Origin: Escarpia spicata
Taxonomy: Eukaryota; Annelida; Polychaeta; Sabellida; Siboglinidae
NCBI GenBank assembly: GCA_963995525.1
Contig: OZ023209.1
Span: 31,300,635 to 31,364,634 of the forward strand
Reading direction: 5' to 3'
DNA length: 64,000 bases
Below are positions 24,061 to 36,700 of this stretch, one piece after another (the stretch's first letter is position 1; each line of letters opens with the position of its first letter). The notes beneath the pieces were generated by a model. It was not told the origin of the DNA, did no database searches, and worked only from the letters and a program-made list of their open reading frames with translations. The position numbers and the translations under genes are program-made.

Positions 24061-26384
24061 GAGTCACGTCATCAATAACATCAATCAGTTACGCTTAAAC
24101 TTTTTTTGTAGCGATATGGATTTTTTGCGCTTTATCACACGCTGCAGACTTTTTTATATAAATTATGCTCTGGCCTATTTATTGATGTTCTTAACGTGGA
24201 TATGATTGCTGTCACATAGGCCTATCACCAGAACAATGAGTTTTTTTTAATAGAATGCGCAAAGGATTCTTCCGCCATTGACCCATTGATATAATGCAAG
24301 CCAACATCCGTCGACACGTGCACACTTAGTCAACCTGTGTAACCGCGTTACAGTTTGTCAACATGCAAATTTGTCTGCTGAAGATATATATCCCTATAGC
24401 GCAAACATATCCAAAATTAGGGACCGTCTCAAAATATTGTCAATCAGTCAGTAATCTAGCATGAACGTGGAGCGAATATAAATAAGTTGTCCTCTATTGT
24501 AATATTTGCAGGAATAAATGGCAACCAGGCCATTAAGCCATCTATCAGAATAAAAGGTGTCTTTCTAGTCACCCGACTGACCCTGTTAAATGTCTCCGAC
24601 CCTAGAAGTCCTTACGACTTAACACGGAAAATGAACAATTTATTTGCCTTCCTCTGTTAATCCAAGCAATTTTTTAAAATAATAAATCTTTGCTGCCCGA
24701 CCTAATATCTAGCTGTCAAAATACAGGGACATTTTTTTTCTTATATTGACGTTTGTTTGATTTGACGAAAAAAACGAAGAAAATACTCAAATTCCCTAAA
24801 TATTTGCCCTCAAAAAAATAATAAAATAAAGAAAATGTCCTACCTACATACCATTAAGCTTTAGAGCATATAACAGGAACTAGAGTGATAAGTGTCTCAT
24901 TCTCACCAGCCACAGATGGTAATAACAATATCATAATGCCTCTCGTAACCACGACATTTATCGCACGCAAAATACAGATGTGCGCTGGTACTGTGTACTT
25001 CGCCCCACTTACTGTATCCCGTGTTTCCATGAATCAGCTCAACTTCAAAGGGCACTTCGAGGAAAGGCCTGCCATTTTCAGACTTTATCCTGTCATTATT
25101 CGACTAACAAATACACGTTTTGATACGTCGACATGCCAGAGCTAATGATATAGGTACCGCACTCAACATGCTCTGGCAGAGAGCTTCCTGCTGCCCATCT
25201 ACGTAAATGCATGTAAAGCTGTGTCAATTTTGTTAAAAAGTACCTTCTACCTGACCCTAACCCTAATTTTTTTTTGCAATCATGCCATCCATAAAAGGGC
25301 ATTTGTACACGATGGAGTAGCAGAAAGCTTTCTTTTGAATCAAGATAACCAATGAAATGGTCTCTCGTATTTAGTTATAAGATAAAATTGCATTTGTTTT
25401 AAGATTATGCGAAGCCTTTGAGGAATTAATTCACAACTCCGAACATAGACTCACACACACACGTAACGCTGAATTTCAAATCATCACGTTTAGTCCCATA
25501 CTACCAGGTAGTCGACTTTTAAACACTTTAATTTTTTGAGTACATTTTATTTTCTGTAAAACTAGTAGATACATAATTGCATGATCTCAAACACTTACAA
25601 TACTGCATTAAATATACTTTAACCGTAGAGCCTACACGAAAACACAGGCTCGGTTGCCAAAATGCAGGGATGTCACCTGATCGTAACAGTCATGCGGTTA
25701 TCTGAAGCCAGACTCTCTTCCCGATTCACACTGTCCGGTGAGAGGCAGCTAAGCGAGACTATCTCACCTCAGAGTGTGGGCAACATTCGGCATGCTATAT
25801 AGTCACCAGGTGGAACCACTAGAGTCAACATCCCTGTTAGTTGGTTCAATGCCCACCGCACTGCGCCACTGGTACACCAATGTTTAGCATAGCCATAGAT
25901 AATTATATAGAATACCCTGGATTAACCGCTCCCTTGCTTCGACGCTACCTGTATCACTGCACGCGTCTTTTCGCCGTAGTGCACCACATAATCCCGGTTA
26001 GACGTGGGTACGTGTAAACAACAGTACACCCGCATATAAATTAACTTGTGACCGCGTCAAATGAAGAATAATGCTCAACTAATTCACAGTTATTGTGCAA
26101 TGTGAAAACCAAGGAACTAGATGGGCGCACGATGAGTGGACACTTCGGATATTGGCTATAGAATAGTCTAATCAGCCGGGCTGTCACGGCCGAGGCCGAG
26201 TTTCGAAGACGACTGGCAAGTTGAAGTGAGTGACAGTGAAATACGAACTAACACTTTTTTTAAAGACTACGCCGTGGATGAATTCTTCAGAATGCTATTT
26301 TAATATGTTGTGCTGCGATCATTTTGGACGGTAACTGATTTAATTTAACCCAGCACAAAAGAATTGCTAATGAAACGTTAATTG
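24061..26384. other. AT-rich intergenic sequence; possible second SINE type at 25640-25880
   Basis: No gene recognised. On the minus strand 25880-25640 starts GTACCAGTGGCGCAGTGCGG with a later GGTTCCACC, which resembles a tRNA A-box/B-box head, so a different tRNA-derived SINE may be present. A short TAACCCTAACCC-like stretch at 25253-25266 is too brief to be telomeric. Confidence 0.4.
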
Positions 26385-26445
26385 CACACACACACACGCA
26401 CACGCACACGCACACGCACACGCACACGTACACGCACACGTATAC

Positions 26446-26483
<38 letters not shown>
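26385..26483. repeat. (CA)/(CGCACA)n followed by (TA)n
   Basis: Compound microsatellite: (CACACG)n then (TA)n. Confidence 0.95.
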
Positions 26484-26486
<3 letters not shown>

Positions 26487-27105
26487 GCGTCAAACTAGTT
26501 CACCAGTAATCAAACTAAGCCTTTATCTAGCCAAATCGAGTCTAAGCACAAGTTAGTCAATTCCGCCTACAGTTCGAGAGACAGATAGACGCATTGACAT
26601 AGGGTGGAGTAGGGAATCATCACAATAACCGCGTTTACCTTGGAATAACCCTTGACTTCACAATATCCTTCAAGAATAAGGGCAATAGTTGCCACTATTC
26701 GCAAAGAAGATATACGAGGCAACGCTACAGCTACTCTGGAAGAAGCACATTCTTTGAGCAAATACGCTAACGGGGTGAGCTATTGAAAGTGCATTGCTTG
26801 TGGTTGTGAGAGGTGGCGTGGACAGTCAGAATTGTTCGGGATGACCGAGACAGTGTCCAGTGATGGGGTGGAGGTGTTGTTCAAAAGTTTTCGCCGCCGC
26901 GCCGCCGTAACATCAGCTTCTGCTTCCTCGGCTGTCTCGGCTCGATTGGTGACATCGAAAGACGAGTGTTGTTGACCATTGTGCACGGCGACATTCACAG
27001 TAAACCTACAATTGCGTCTCTCTGGAGATTAAGCTAAACAGGGACACATTCCAAAGATCTGGGGGGGCACATTAAAAAAAGTCTAGGGGCACGCCAAATT
27101 CCAAA
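26484..27105. other. No gene recognised
   Basis: Includes a 72-codon minus-strand open frame (26780-26998) rich in Ala and Glu with no recognisable domain. GGGGGGGCACATTAAAAAAA at 27061 precedes the hAT relic. Confidence 0.4.
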
Positions 27106-27109
27106 TGTC

Positions 27110-27945
27110 TAGGGCAGGGGTCGGCCAACTGCGGCCCTCGAGGCTATTTCATGCAGTCAGCGCTCTAAAAGCGAGATTGCATACACAATGCGGCCCGCGG
27201 GATGACAATGTATAAAACGCACGAATACCTTCGCTGGGAGGAAGAAAACAAGTTGTTTCGCTGATTGGAAACGTTCGACACCATGCTGGTGCCTCTGCGA
27301 ATCTCTCCAGGCCCGATGCATCACCCATCCCACAAGAAAGCCTGTGTTGCAAATCAATGGAAATGCAAAACATTCGCGCTCGTGGCTTAAACTTCCAACA
27401 GTTCAAGCGCTTTCTGGCAGAGACGAATGCGCAAAAATCTATAACTCCTCTACTCCTGGCAAGTGCGCTGGCTGAGTCGAGGTTCCATGCAGGGTCGCGT
27501 GCACGAGCCTGAGACGTGACATTAGCTTGTTCGTGGAGCAGACATTTACAGAGGTAAGGTCTACAGGCCATCTCTGACCCCCCAGGTGCATCTACGAGTG
27601 CTCACTTTTTGACGACATCGTGGCGCATCGCAATCTGATGATTTTTCAACTTATGAGACGAGTACATCTAACCAAAGAACTCTTGTAGTTCGTTTCTTAA
27701 AGATTGTTTCCGCTCTCAAGATCACGTTGCGATTGTGGAAAACACAACTATTGCATTTATCAACACTCCTGAAAACGAACCATAAAGGTAAGACACATAC
27801 GAAGCATCCATTGAGCTACTGAAACTGGAGTTTGCAGAACGTTTTATAGATCTCGGAGCTCGTGTTTTTTCTTATGTTATAGCCCATTATAGTCGATGAC
27901 GCGCCGGAAGCTGTGAACATAAAGTTCACCCAAATGCAGTGGCGG
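27110..27945 (+). mobile_element. hAT transposon relic (ZBED5/GTF2IRD2-like transposase remains)
   Basis: The left end AGGGGTCGGCCAACTGCGGC is like hAT (Charlie-type) termini. The plus strand then shows transposase fragments in the expected order: ESLCCKSMEMQNIRARGLNF, QQFKRFLAETNAQKS, VRWLSRGSMQGRVHEPE, ALKITLRLWKTQLL, SIELLKLEFAERFIDLGAR and IVDDAPEAVNIKFT. Frames change repeatedly and stops are frequent. The last motif is almost the same as in the relic at 6.06 kb (EAVHIEFT), so both come from one family. Confidence 0.65.
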
Positions 27946-27949
27946 ATTA

Positions 27950-29115
27950 ACCAATAGGCAATATAGGCAAGTGCCTAGTGCCCACGAAGGCCAGGAGGCC
28001 CACGAAAATATCCAAGCATTTTTTCTCGTGGCCGAATATTCCCGAAACCCAACTACTTTCTTACTCCATCGACCATGGTCCTCCACTGTTGTTGGTTTGG
28101 TGCCATTTTCTCAATATCTTTCCAGGTTTTCCCCATCTGCTTTCTTTCGCCTTCCGTGTCTCTCTGCCAGGTGTCTCTCGGCCTTCCTCTTCTTCTCTTC
28201 CCTGGGGGGTTCCGTGTCATTGCTTGTCGTGTGGTGTTTGTTGCTGGTTTCCTCAGTGTATGTCCTAACCACTTCCATTTTCTCTTCTTTATTTCGTTTT
28301 CTATTGGCAGTTGTTTAGTCCATTCCCATAGTGTAGTGTTGGGTCCCTTGTCTGACCACTTTAGGTGTATGATTCTGCGCACGCGTTTGTTGATGAAAGT
28401 CTGTAATCTTTTAGTGTTTTTCTGTATAATTCGCCATGTCTCTGAGCCATATAATAACTTGACTTGATATTAGAGTTGAATATCCTCAATTTAGTGTTAA
28501 GCTTGATTTGTTTTGCCTTCCAAATGTTTCTCAACATTATGAATGCCACTTTTGCTGTTTGTATCCTTGCTTTGATGTCTTCTTCTGTGCCTCCACTCTT
28601 GCTTCTGTTGATATTGTGTCCTATCTGTATTGACACTGTGTTTAGAAGTTATGTTTTCTCCTGCATCTGTTGGTGACTGTGGGACAGGAGAGCGAGGTCA
28701 TCTTTGCCTCGCTCCGGTCTTCACCATAAATGAGTATGTCAGTTGTTCTGCCTTCGTAGTTACTTTGTATCAGAGAAATCTGTCTTTACAGAAGCCTGCC
28801 TGATGATCTGTCTGGCGTCCACTGCTGTTTTCAGTCTGTCCAATATGACTCTGTTAAGGATCTTTCCGGGTACTGACAGGAGCATTATCCCTCTAGTTTT
28901 TTGTATTCTTGCAGGTCTCGTTTCTTTGGGATTTTCACCAGGTATCCTTCTTTCTATTCAGTCGGTATTTCTTCTTGATCCCAGGTCTTTTTAATCCGAC
29001 CATGCAGTATCTATGTGGAGGTCTCCACGTCTGCCTTGATTTCCTTGGCAGGAATTTCATCTAGGCCAGAAACTTTCTCTCACGTCAGGTGATGAATGGC
29101 TTTCTCTGCCATGCA
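27950..29115 (-). mobile_element. Non-LTR retrotransposon relic with internal deletion
   Basis: On the minus strand, from 29.1 kb downward: EKVSGLDEIPAKEIKADVET, then broken RT motifs. The frame then passes from QTQQ-like RT sequence directly to GRTTDILIYGED, which corresponds to the YADD catalytic region, indicating loss of the segment between them. It continues with INRSKSGGTEEDIKARIQTA, LRNIWKAKQIKLNTKLRIFN, then KKRKWKWLGHTLRKP and GKRRRGRPRDTWQRDTE. The end (GRPR..W) is typical of the C-terminus of RTE/Ingi-type LINEs. Several frameshifts; inactive. Confidence 0.8.
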
Positions 29116-30721
29116 TGATTTTTTGCAGTTTACTTATAGCTATGTGCAGAATAAAAACTGCATGACCAAGTTGCAGTTTTTTTATGTTCGCTGATATCAC
29201 CCAAAATATCACAGAAAAAAAGGTAAATTTAGTGAAACAAAAATAATACCGATTTAAACTCTCCAGTCTGATATTTCACATACTTGTGAATCACTTTTGT
29301 TTGACTTATTTTATGTTAGCTGTTATTCTTATTGCATTTGTACTTTTTATGTCATTCTGGGGAGCACATGCCATGAAGTTGAATATAGGTATACATTTAC
29401 ATACATTCTGAAATGCAGAATATGACTATGAAAGTAAATTAATCAATAAATGACATGTATTCATTAAAGACACAAGCTCCTTGAGAAATGCAAAATTTTG
29501 ACTGTCATATCTTGGAAGTTACACATCCTTTCTTGAAAAAAGTGAACCTAAAATATTTATGTCCTCATAGTGCATGACATGGTTTTATAGCAGTTGGTCT
29601 TGCATGCACAAGTGTAACCTGGCTTCTGATTCAAAGGAACACAAGAAGCCAATGTAGGAACAGGCATACCAGTATTTGTAGACATGTTGATGGACGCCGA
29701 GCATTCGATTTGTCACTGCGTGGTCTATCGGTCAATATGTCTACCATCGGGAACTACGAGATTTCACAAGAATCTCACTTTGAAAATAAAATCTAAGTAA
29801 ACCACAGTGTTGGTTGCTGTTGCAAATTGTTTGTTTGCAGGAAAACATATATAGGTATATATGCACAAACAGTTGCCTTTTGTATCCCTTTAAGCCATAA
29901 TAAATATTACTCATTATACAACCTACAAAACCACCCTATCAACATTGTAACGATTATCTTATGCAAATGAAGTATTACACACACGCATACATACATACAT
30001 ACACACTGGACATTATGTCAAGATTGGATCAGTAGTTTTTAAGATATGAAAGTAAATAAAAATGACATCTAAGTATGACCTTAAAGTGACAGATATATCC
30101 ACCAGTTCTGTTGTTGTGACGATGATGGACATTTTAGAGAAAAGTAACACATCCAGTAAACAAACTTCTTTATCACATTTACGCCCAAGCTAGCCATAAC
30201 CCGTGCTTTTATTATCGCAATAAAACACAACGTACATTTTATTTAAAGGTTTGATTATTTATTTGTTGGTACTTTAATAAACATGTATGCATGCCAGTAA
30301 ATGCTGCTAGTGATTTCAGACATGTACAAGGATCAAAGGTCATGGCAGATCCAGTAATAAGTGACAATCAAATAAACTCTGAAGATTTAAAACGCCTAAA
30401 TTAAAATGTCAATTAATCATCTTGAAGCCTGAATAGTAAGTCTGTTTATGACGCAACCCGGGAGGGTTAAACAAGGACTACTCGATTATTATTTTATTCT
30501 GCTGGGTATTATCTTTTATAATACACATTTCTATTTAATGTGACACATGTCCTATACAATGTATACCATTATATGTTCACACAGACTAGATCACTAAGTT
30601 GACAATTTTGTACATACTCAATTATACACTGGAGCCTGGAACAAAACAAGGACAAAACAAATGATCATCTGTGACTGAAATGCATGTTATTCTAAAGTCG
30701 GTGGTGGTCAGATGTGGTCAC
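29116..30721. other. 3' flank of EMC2, AT-rich, candidate poly(A) signal
   Basis: No coding signal. On the minus strand AATAAA occurs at 30498-30493, about 225 bp past the EMC2 stop codon, a plausible polyadenylation signal. The rest is AT-rich with no recognised repeat. Confidence 0.4.
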
Positions 30722-33700
30722 TCAGGTGCCTTGAGTGATCTGTAGTGTGTCCAGCATGCCACTGACTGCGTCCATTTGATTTGACCCCGAGTCTGACATG
30801 GGCAATTCCTGCAGCAAACATTGACAGTGAAATGTAACATTTTTGACACAAAATGTGATGCTTAGTTGTTGTTGCTAGTTGTGAGTTGAATTAATAGGTA
30901 AATGGAGGCCTGCTAATCACAACTACAATCTTGATAAAATACAAACCTAAGGCCAGTGAGTTCAAAAACATAATGGCATTAATAAATAAAATAATAACGT
31001 TTAAAATAATATAATCACATATGAGAGTGAAAAGAAGAATGTAAAAATTATATTAAGACAGACACACTCGAGTTGAGAGTGAGAGAGGAGCTGCTCCATT
31101 CTGGAGTTGCTACCTGTATCAAGTGACACACCTTATATTTGAGAGAGATCTGCTGGGCTGCCCATGCTGCGTACTTTATAGCATCTTTCTTTGACTTGGC
31201 GTTTGTCTTTTGTGATGATGCAATTGTACTCGCCGTCTGAAACAGAGAACACTAGTAATAGTAATAATAAGTTTAATAGTAATAAGTTTATTTTCCTTGG
31301 CAGCCATTGAGGCACAACGTCTCCCTCCGGTCTGCCAGCGTTGGTAGTCTCGCTGTGGTGATGGCTTCATCGTAACACACGTCATGGAATATCCGCATAG
31401 CTCGTCTCTGGATACTTTCCAGCTGCTTGGTTTGCCTTTTCGTTAAGCTCGTATGCCACACCTGGCAGGCATATTCAAGGACTGATCGGATTAGTGTTGT
31501 ATATATGTTGACGAGATGATGGGGTTCGACTCCTGCTCGCTTGAGCAGGATTATGAAATATAGTCTATGACGATACCTGTATATGGGTGGTGTCGGCGTA
31601 TGTAGTCTAGTGACTGGTCGATGTAATTTAGCATTGCCCAATCATCTGACCCGGGAGGATGATATATGGTTCCAATTGTCATTTGTGGGTGGTCGCGAGG
31701 CATCTTTGGTGGGCGTATAGTTATCCACAATGTTTCTAGCTCAGGTTGATTTAGTTCGGGCCAATATTTGCTTGGAATCGAGTCTCGAACGTAGCAGGCT
31801 ATACCTCTGTGTTGGCAGCCGTCTTGTCTGTCTCTCCGGTAGATATTGAAACCGGACAGCGAGAGCGGGCCGTCTGGTATGCTGCTGGTGCACCACGTTT
31901 CTGTTATAGCTATAACGTCTACCCCGTAGTTGTCCTTTATCACTTTAATTTCATCCAGTTTACTAGACAGCGCTCCGCGGATGTTTGTATTGATTATCGT
32001 TGGAAGGGCCCATTTATTTGTTTGAACACATCAGATTTCTACCGTCAGCACCAGTTCCACAAATGTTCGATTCATTGTTGTTGTTCGATTCATTGTTGTT
32101 GTTATTGTGTGTGGGTGGTCGATGACCGATCACGGTGAGTATTCGGTGTTGTTTACGTCCGCCTCGGCACCCGCGCTTGGTAGAAGGTCTCGCAGCAATG
32201 CCAAGTTTACATAACACTGTCCACGTACTGGCATCCAATCTTGACTTGATAGAATGTCTGCATTGAGCCAGTTGACAAATAGTGTAGGTGTAGAAGGCTT
32301 GGACCAGTTCTGTCATGCTTGACCAGGTACAGCCAATTGACACTGTCACTGAAGCGTGAAGGCCGATCTGCAGGCTGGTTGGGTGTGTCTCTGGTTCTGG
32401 TAGTGGTCGAGCCTGACTGATCATTAGTTCAGCAAGGCAATGTCATAAAACCATTAAAAACTCACATATATGTCGCATTTGCATAAAATTGTCTGCGAAT
32501 TGTAGTCCACGTATATTCAAAAATCACGTCTGGTAAACAATACGTGTATCAGATAGCCACAACTTGTAATAAATCAGATGTTATACAGCACTTGCAGAGT
32601 GCAGCCACATCGGCGCAATACAACACACTGGGTAATCTACCTTGTGGTGCTGTCACAACTACGAACTCGTGATAGGTATCTATGCCAAGGCATGCACCAA
32701 CACTGCATCTATGCCAAGGCATGCACCAACACTGCATCTATGCCAAGGCATGCACCAACACTGCATCTATGCCAAGGCATGCACCAACACTGCATCTATG
32801 CCAAGGCATGCACCAACACTGCAGCTATGCCAAGGCATGCACCAACACTGCAGCTATACCAAGGCATGCACCAACACTGCATGTATGCCAAGGCATGCAC
32901 CAACACTGCAGCTATGCCAAGGCATGCACCAACACTGCAGCTATGCCTAGGCATGCACCAACACTGCAGCTATGCCTAGGCATGCACCAACACTGCATCT
33001 ATGCCAAGGCATGCACCAACACTGCATCTGTGTATCACCACAAAGTGTATCGGTTTGTATGAACTCAAAACATAAACAAATTGTCAACTTAAGAAGAACG
33101 TACACTTATAAAAGTCAAACCATTAAACTATAATTTTATTAGCTTTCATTTGATATATAGTTCTTTATGCCTGTTGGTGAACAAAGTATAACAAATACAA
33201 AATGAACAATGACAAAAACATGAAATCATTGAGTCTGCAGTGAATTTGCTTGGGAACTATGAGGCTTATTCGAGACAGGTCTCTTGGATAGAGTCAATAG
33301 AGGTACAACAGTTCTTTACTACAGTGTTACTCATTTAAAGGTATTAATGAAGGTGAAATTATACATCATACATTATACAGACTGGCTCAAAGAAACACTG
33401 TCTCTGTCATCTGACTGTTGGGTGACTCACCAGAAAGAGACCAAACAGGGCACGCATGTTGGTGGGGTTGAGTTTGATGGCCTGTGCGAAGTATTTGCAC
33501 GCATACTCCATGTTGTCTTGGCCCCCCTGCGTGTACTTCACCTGCAAGTAACACCCTCGTTACTACCCCTCAAGGGGTGTACAACAAAACACCCCCATCA
33601 TGCCATCAGTTTTTACTTTCTACCGTTGCCATTGTTACAGCACCATAGAATACAATTGTATAAATATGGTGCTGTAGAATTCAATTTAGATTTACAAACA

Positions 33701-36700
33701 GTTACATAATTCTGGCAACTGTAGCAGCAAACACAGCACAAGAAAAAGGACCTAATATACTTGATGATGTTCTAGCAACTTTGTATGCTTCTGTTCTTCA
33801 CAAATTATTAATAGAGTCCCGGAGCTTCCAACATTCACATGCATTCAGTTGTGCTAAGTAGGAAGTTAAACTACAGATGCACTGTCAAACCTGGGCATCA
33901 AGTGGATTGCTGCTAAGGGGACAAAATGAAAGCAACACTACAAATATGACATAACATAAAATAAATGTTTCCAAATACTGATGTTGGCACTATACTCGCA
34001 AGTTGACATTGTCATGTTATAGGCATAAACAACCATAAAATGGAACAAAGATACACAATGTTTACTTTCATATTGCACATGTCTTTCTCTGAACACCCGA
34101 CTATTAAATTATGCTAAAATAACGTAAAGGTAAGTATTTCTACAACGCAGTATCCAGTCCTTACGACTGCTCAAAATACCTTTATACTTTACTCCCTGGC
34201 AGACCTGTTTAATCGAACACCATCTCAATTGATCTGGGAAGAATTCACCCTCTCTGCAAAGACTAAATATATCCACCACTGTCTATAGCCAAGTACTCAT
34301 TCATACAGCCGAGTGAACTGGAGCAACATAGAATGAACGAACTTGCCCAAGGTTCGACATTCCCAGGATTCGAACCCGGGTTCTCTTGAATGAGAGTCCA
34401 ATGTTCTAGCCACTGCATCACTAACTGTGCCAGTCTCACCTCTGCATACTTCTGGTGAAAGAGATGGTTGCGGGGGTTGGAGAGGATCAGCTCCTCAATA
34501 CAGAATGCTGCCTTGCTGTAGTCCTGCTCTGTCAGGTACAAGTCACACAACTCCATCCAACTGTCAGTGTCACTCATGAACCTACAACCGTCAGGTACAA
34601 GTCACACAATTCCATCCAACTGTCGGTGTCACTCATGAACCTACAACGTCAGGTACAAGTCACAACTACATCCAATTGTAAGGTACAAGTCGCACCCCAA
34701 TCCAACTGTTAGGTACAAGTCACACAACTCCATCCAACTGTCAGAATCACTCATGAACCTTCAACTGTCAGGTACAAGTCACAACTACATCCAACTATCA
34801 GGTACAAGTTGCAACCTCATCCAACTGTCAGGTACAAGTTGCAACCTCATCCAACTGTCAGGTACAACTCACACAATTCCATCCAACTATCAGTGTCACT
34901 CATAAACCTACAACCGTCAGGTACAAGTCGCAACCCCATCCAACTGTCAGTGTCACTCATGAACCTACAACTGTCAGGTACAAGTCACAACTCCATCCAA
35001 CTGTCAGGTACAAGTCGCAACCCCATCCAATTGTCAGGTACAAGTCACAACTCCATCCAACTGTCAGGTACAAGTCGCAACCCCATCCAACTGTCAGGTA
35101 CAAGTCGCAACCCCATCCAACTGTCAGGTACAAGTCACAACTCCATCCAACTGTCGGGTACAAATTACACAATTCCATTCAACTATCACTGAATATATAA
35201 AACAATTTTGTTTAGTTTGAGTTATTACTGTTTAAAAATTACACGTGTATTAAATGGCAATAACTGAGAATGGAAACAAAAATCGCTGGGTATCCAGAAA
35301 CGTATTTATAGATTATAGAAAAACATTAAATCCCCACATGTCGAGTTGTCCATGTTAATACATGGGTTCCTTAATATGTGTCTGTTTGTTTAATGTTACT
35401 AAATTGTTTTAAATAATAAATTGCAGCATATGTATGCTTAGCACCGAGTAAAGACGTGATATATAACAGAAGACCCAGTCTTTGAGGTAGTCATTGAGTC
35501 AAGAGAAGAGATATGTAAGAGTAGAACCCACTGTTTGAGGTAGTCATTGAGTCAAGAGATGAGATATGTAAGAGAAGACCCACTGTTTGAGGTAGTCATT
35601 GAGTCAAGAGATGTGATATGTAAGAGAAGAACCCACTGTTTGAGGTAGTTATTGAGTTAAGAGATGTGATATGTAAGAGAAGAACCCACTCTTTGAGTTC
35701 AGAGATGTGATAGTCGCACCCCAATCCAACTGTTAGGTACAAGTCACACAACTCCATCCAACTGTCAGAATCACTCATGAACCTTCAACTGTCAGGTACA
35801 AGTCACAACTACATCCAACTGTCAGGTACAACTCACACAACTCCATCCAACTGTCAGGTACAAATTACACAATTCCATTCAACTATCACTGAATATATAA
35901 AACAATTTTGTTTAGTTTGAGTTATTACTGTTTAAAAATTACACGTGTATTAAATGGCAATAACTGAGAATGGAAACAAAAATCGCTGGGTATCCAGAAA
36001 CGTTTTTATAGATTATAGAAAAACATTAAATCCCCACATGTCGAGTTGTCCATGTTAATACATGGGTTCCTTAATATGTGTCTGTTTGTTTAATGTTACT
36101 AAATTGTTTTAAATAATAAATTGCAGCATATGTATGCTTAGCACCGAGTAAAGACGTGATATATAACAGAAGACCCAGTCTTTGAGGTAGTCATTGAGTC
36201 AAGAGAAGAGATATGTAAGAGTAGAACCCACTGTTTGAGGTAGTCATTGAGTCAAGAGATGTGATATGCAAGAGAAGAACGCACTCTTTGAGGTAGTCAT
36301 TGAGTCAAGAGATGTGATATGTAAGAGAAGAACGCACTGTTTGAGGTAATCATTGAGTTAAGAGATGTGATATGTAAGAGAAGACCCACTCTTTGAGGTA
36401 ATCATCGAGTCAACAGATGTGATATGTAAGAGAAGACCCACTCTTTGAGGTAGTCATTGAGTCAAGAGATGTGATATGCAAGAGAAGAACGCACTCTAAG
36501 GTAGTCATTGAGTTAAGAGATGTGATATGTAAGAGTAGAACCCACTGTTTGAGGTAGTCATTGAGTCAAGAGATGTGATATGCAAGAGAAGAACGCACTC
36601 GTTGAGGTAGTCATTGAGTCAAGAGATGTGATATGTAAGAGAAGAATGCACTGTTTGAGGTAATCATTGAGTTAAGAGATGTGATATGTAAGAGAAGACC

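Noticed and set aside
25253..25266. CCTAACCCTAA as telomeric repeat
   Set aside because: Only about two units; far too short for an interstitial telomere claim.
27149..27571. 140-codon minus-strand ORF as a gene
   Set aside because: It is antisense to the hAT transposase remnants that read on the plus strand in the expected motif order.
32578..33062. Plus-strand ORFs of [17 protein letters not shown] repeats
   Set aside because: 29-bp minisatellite read in three frames; intronic in EMC2 and on the opposite strand.
34809..35192. [10 protein letters not shown] repeat ORF as a secreted repetitive protein
   Set aside because: Antisense to the exon-7-derived EMC2 minisatellite, whose units match EMC2 coding sequence on the minus strand.
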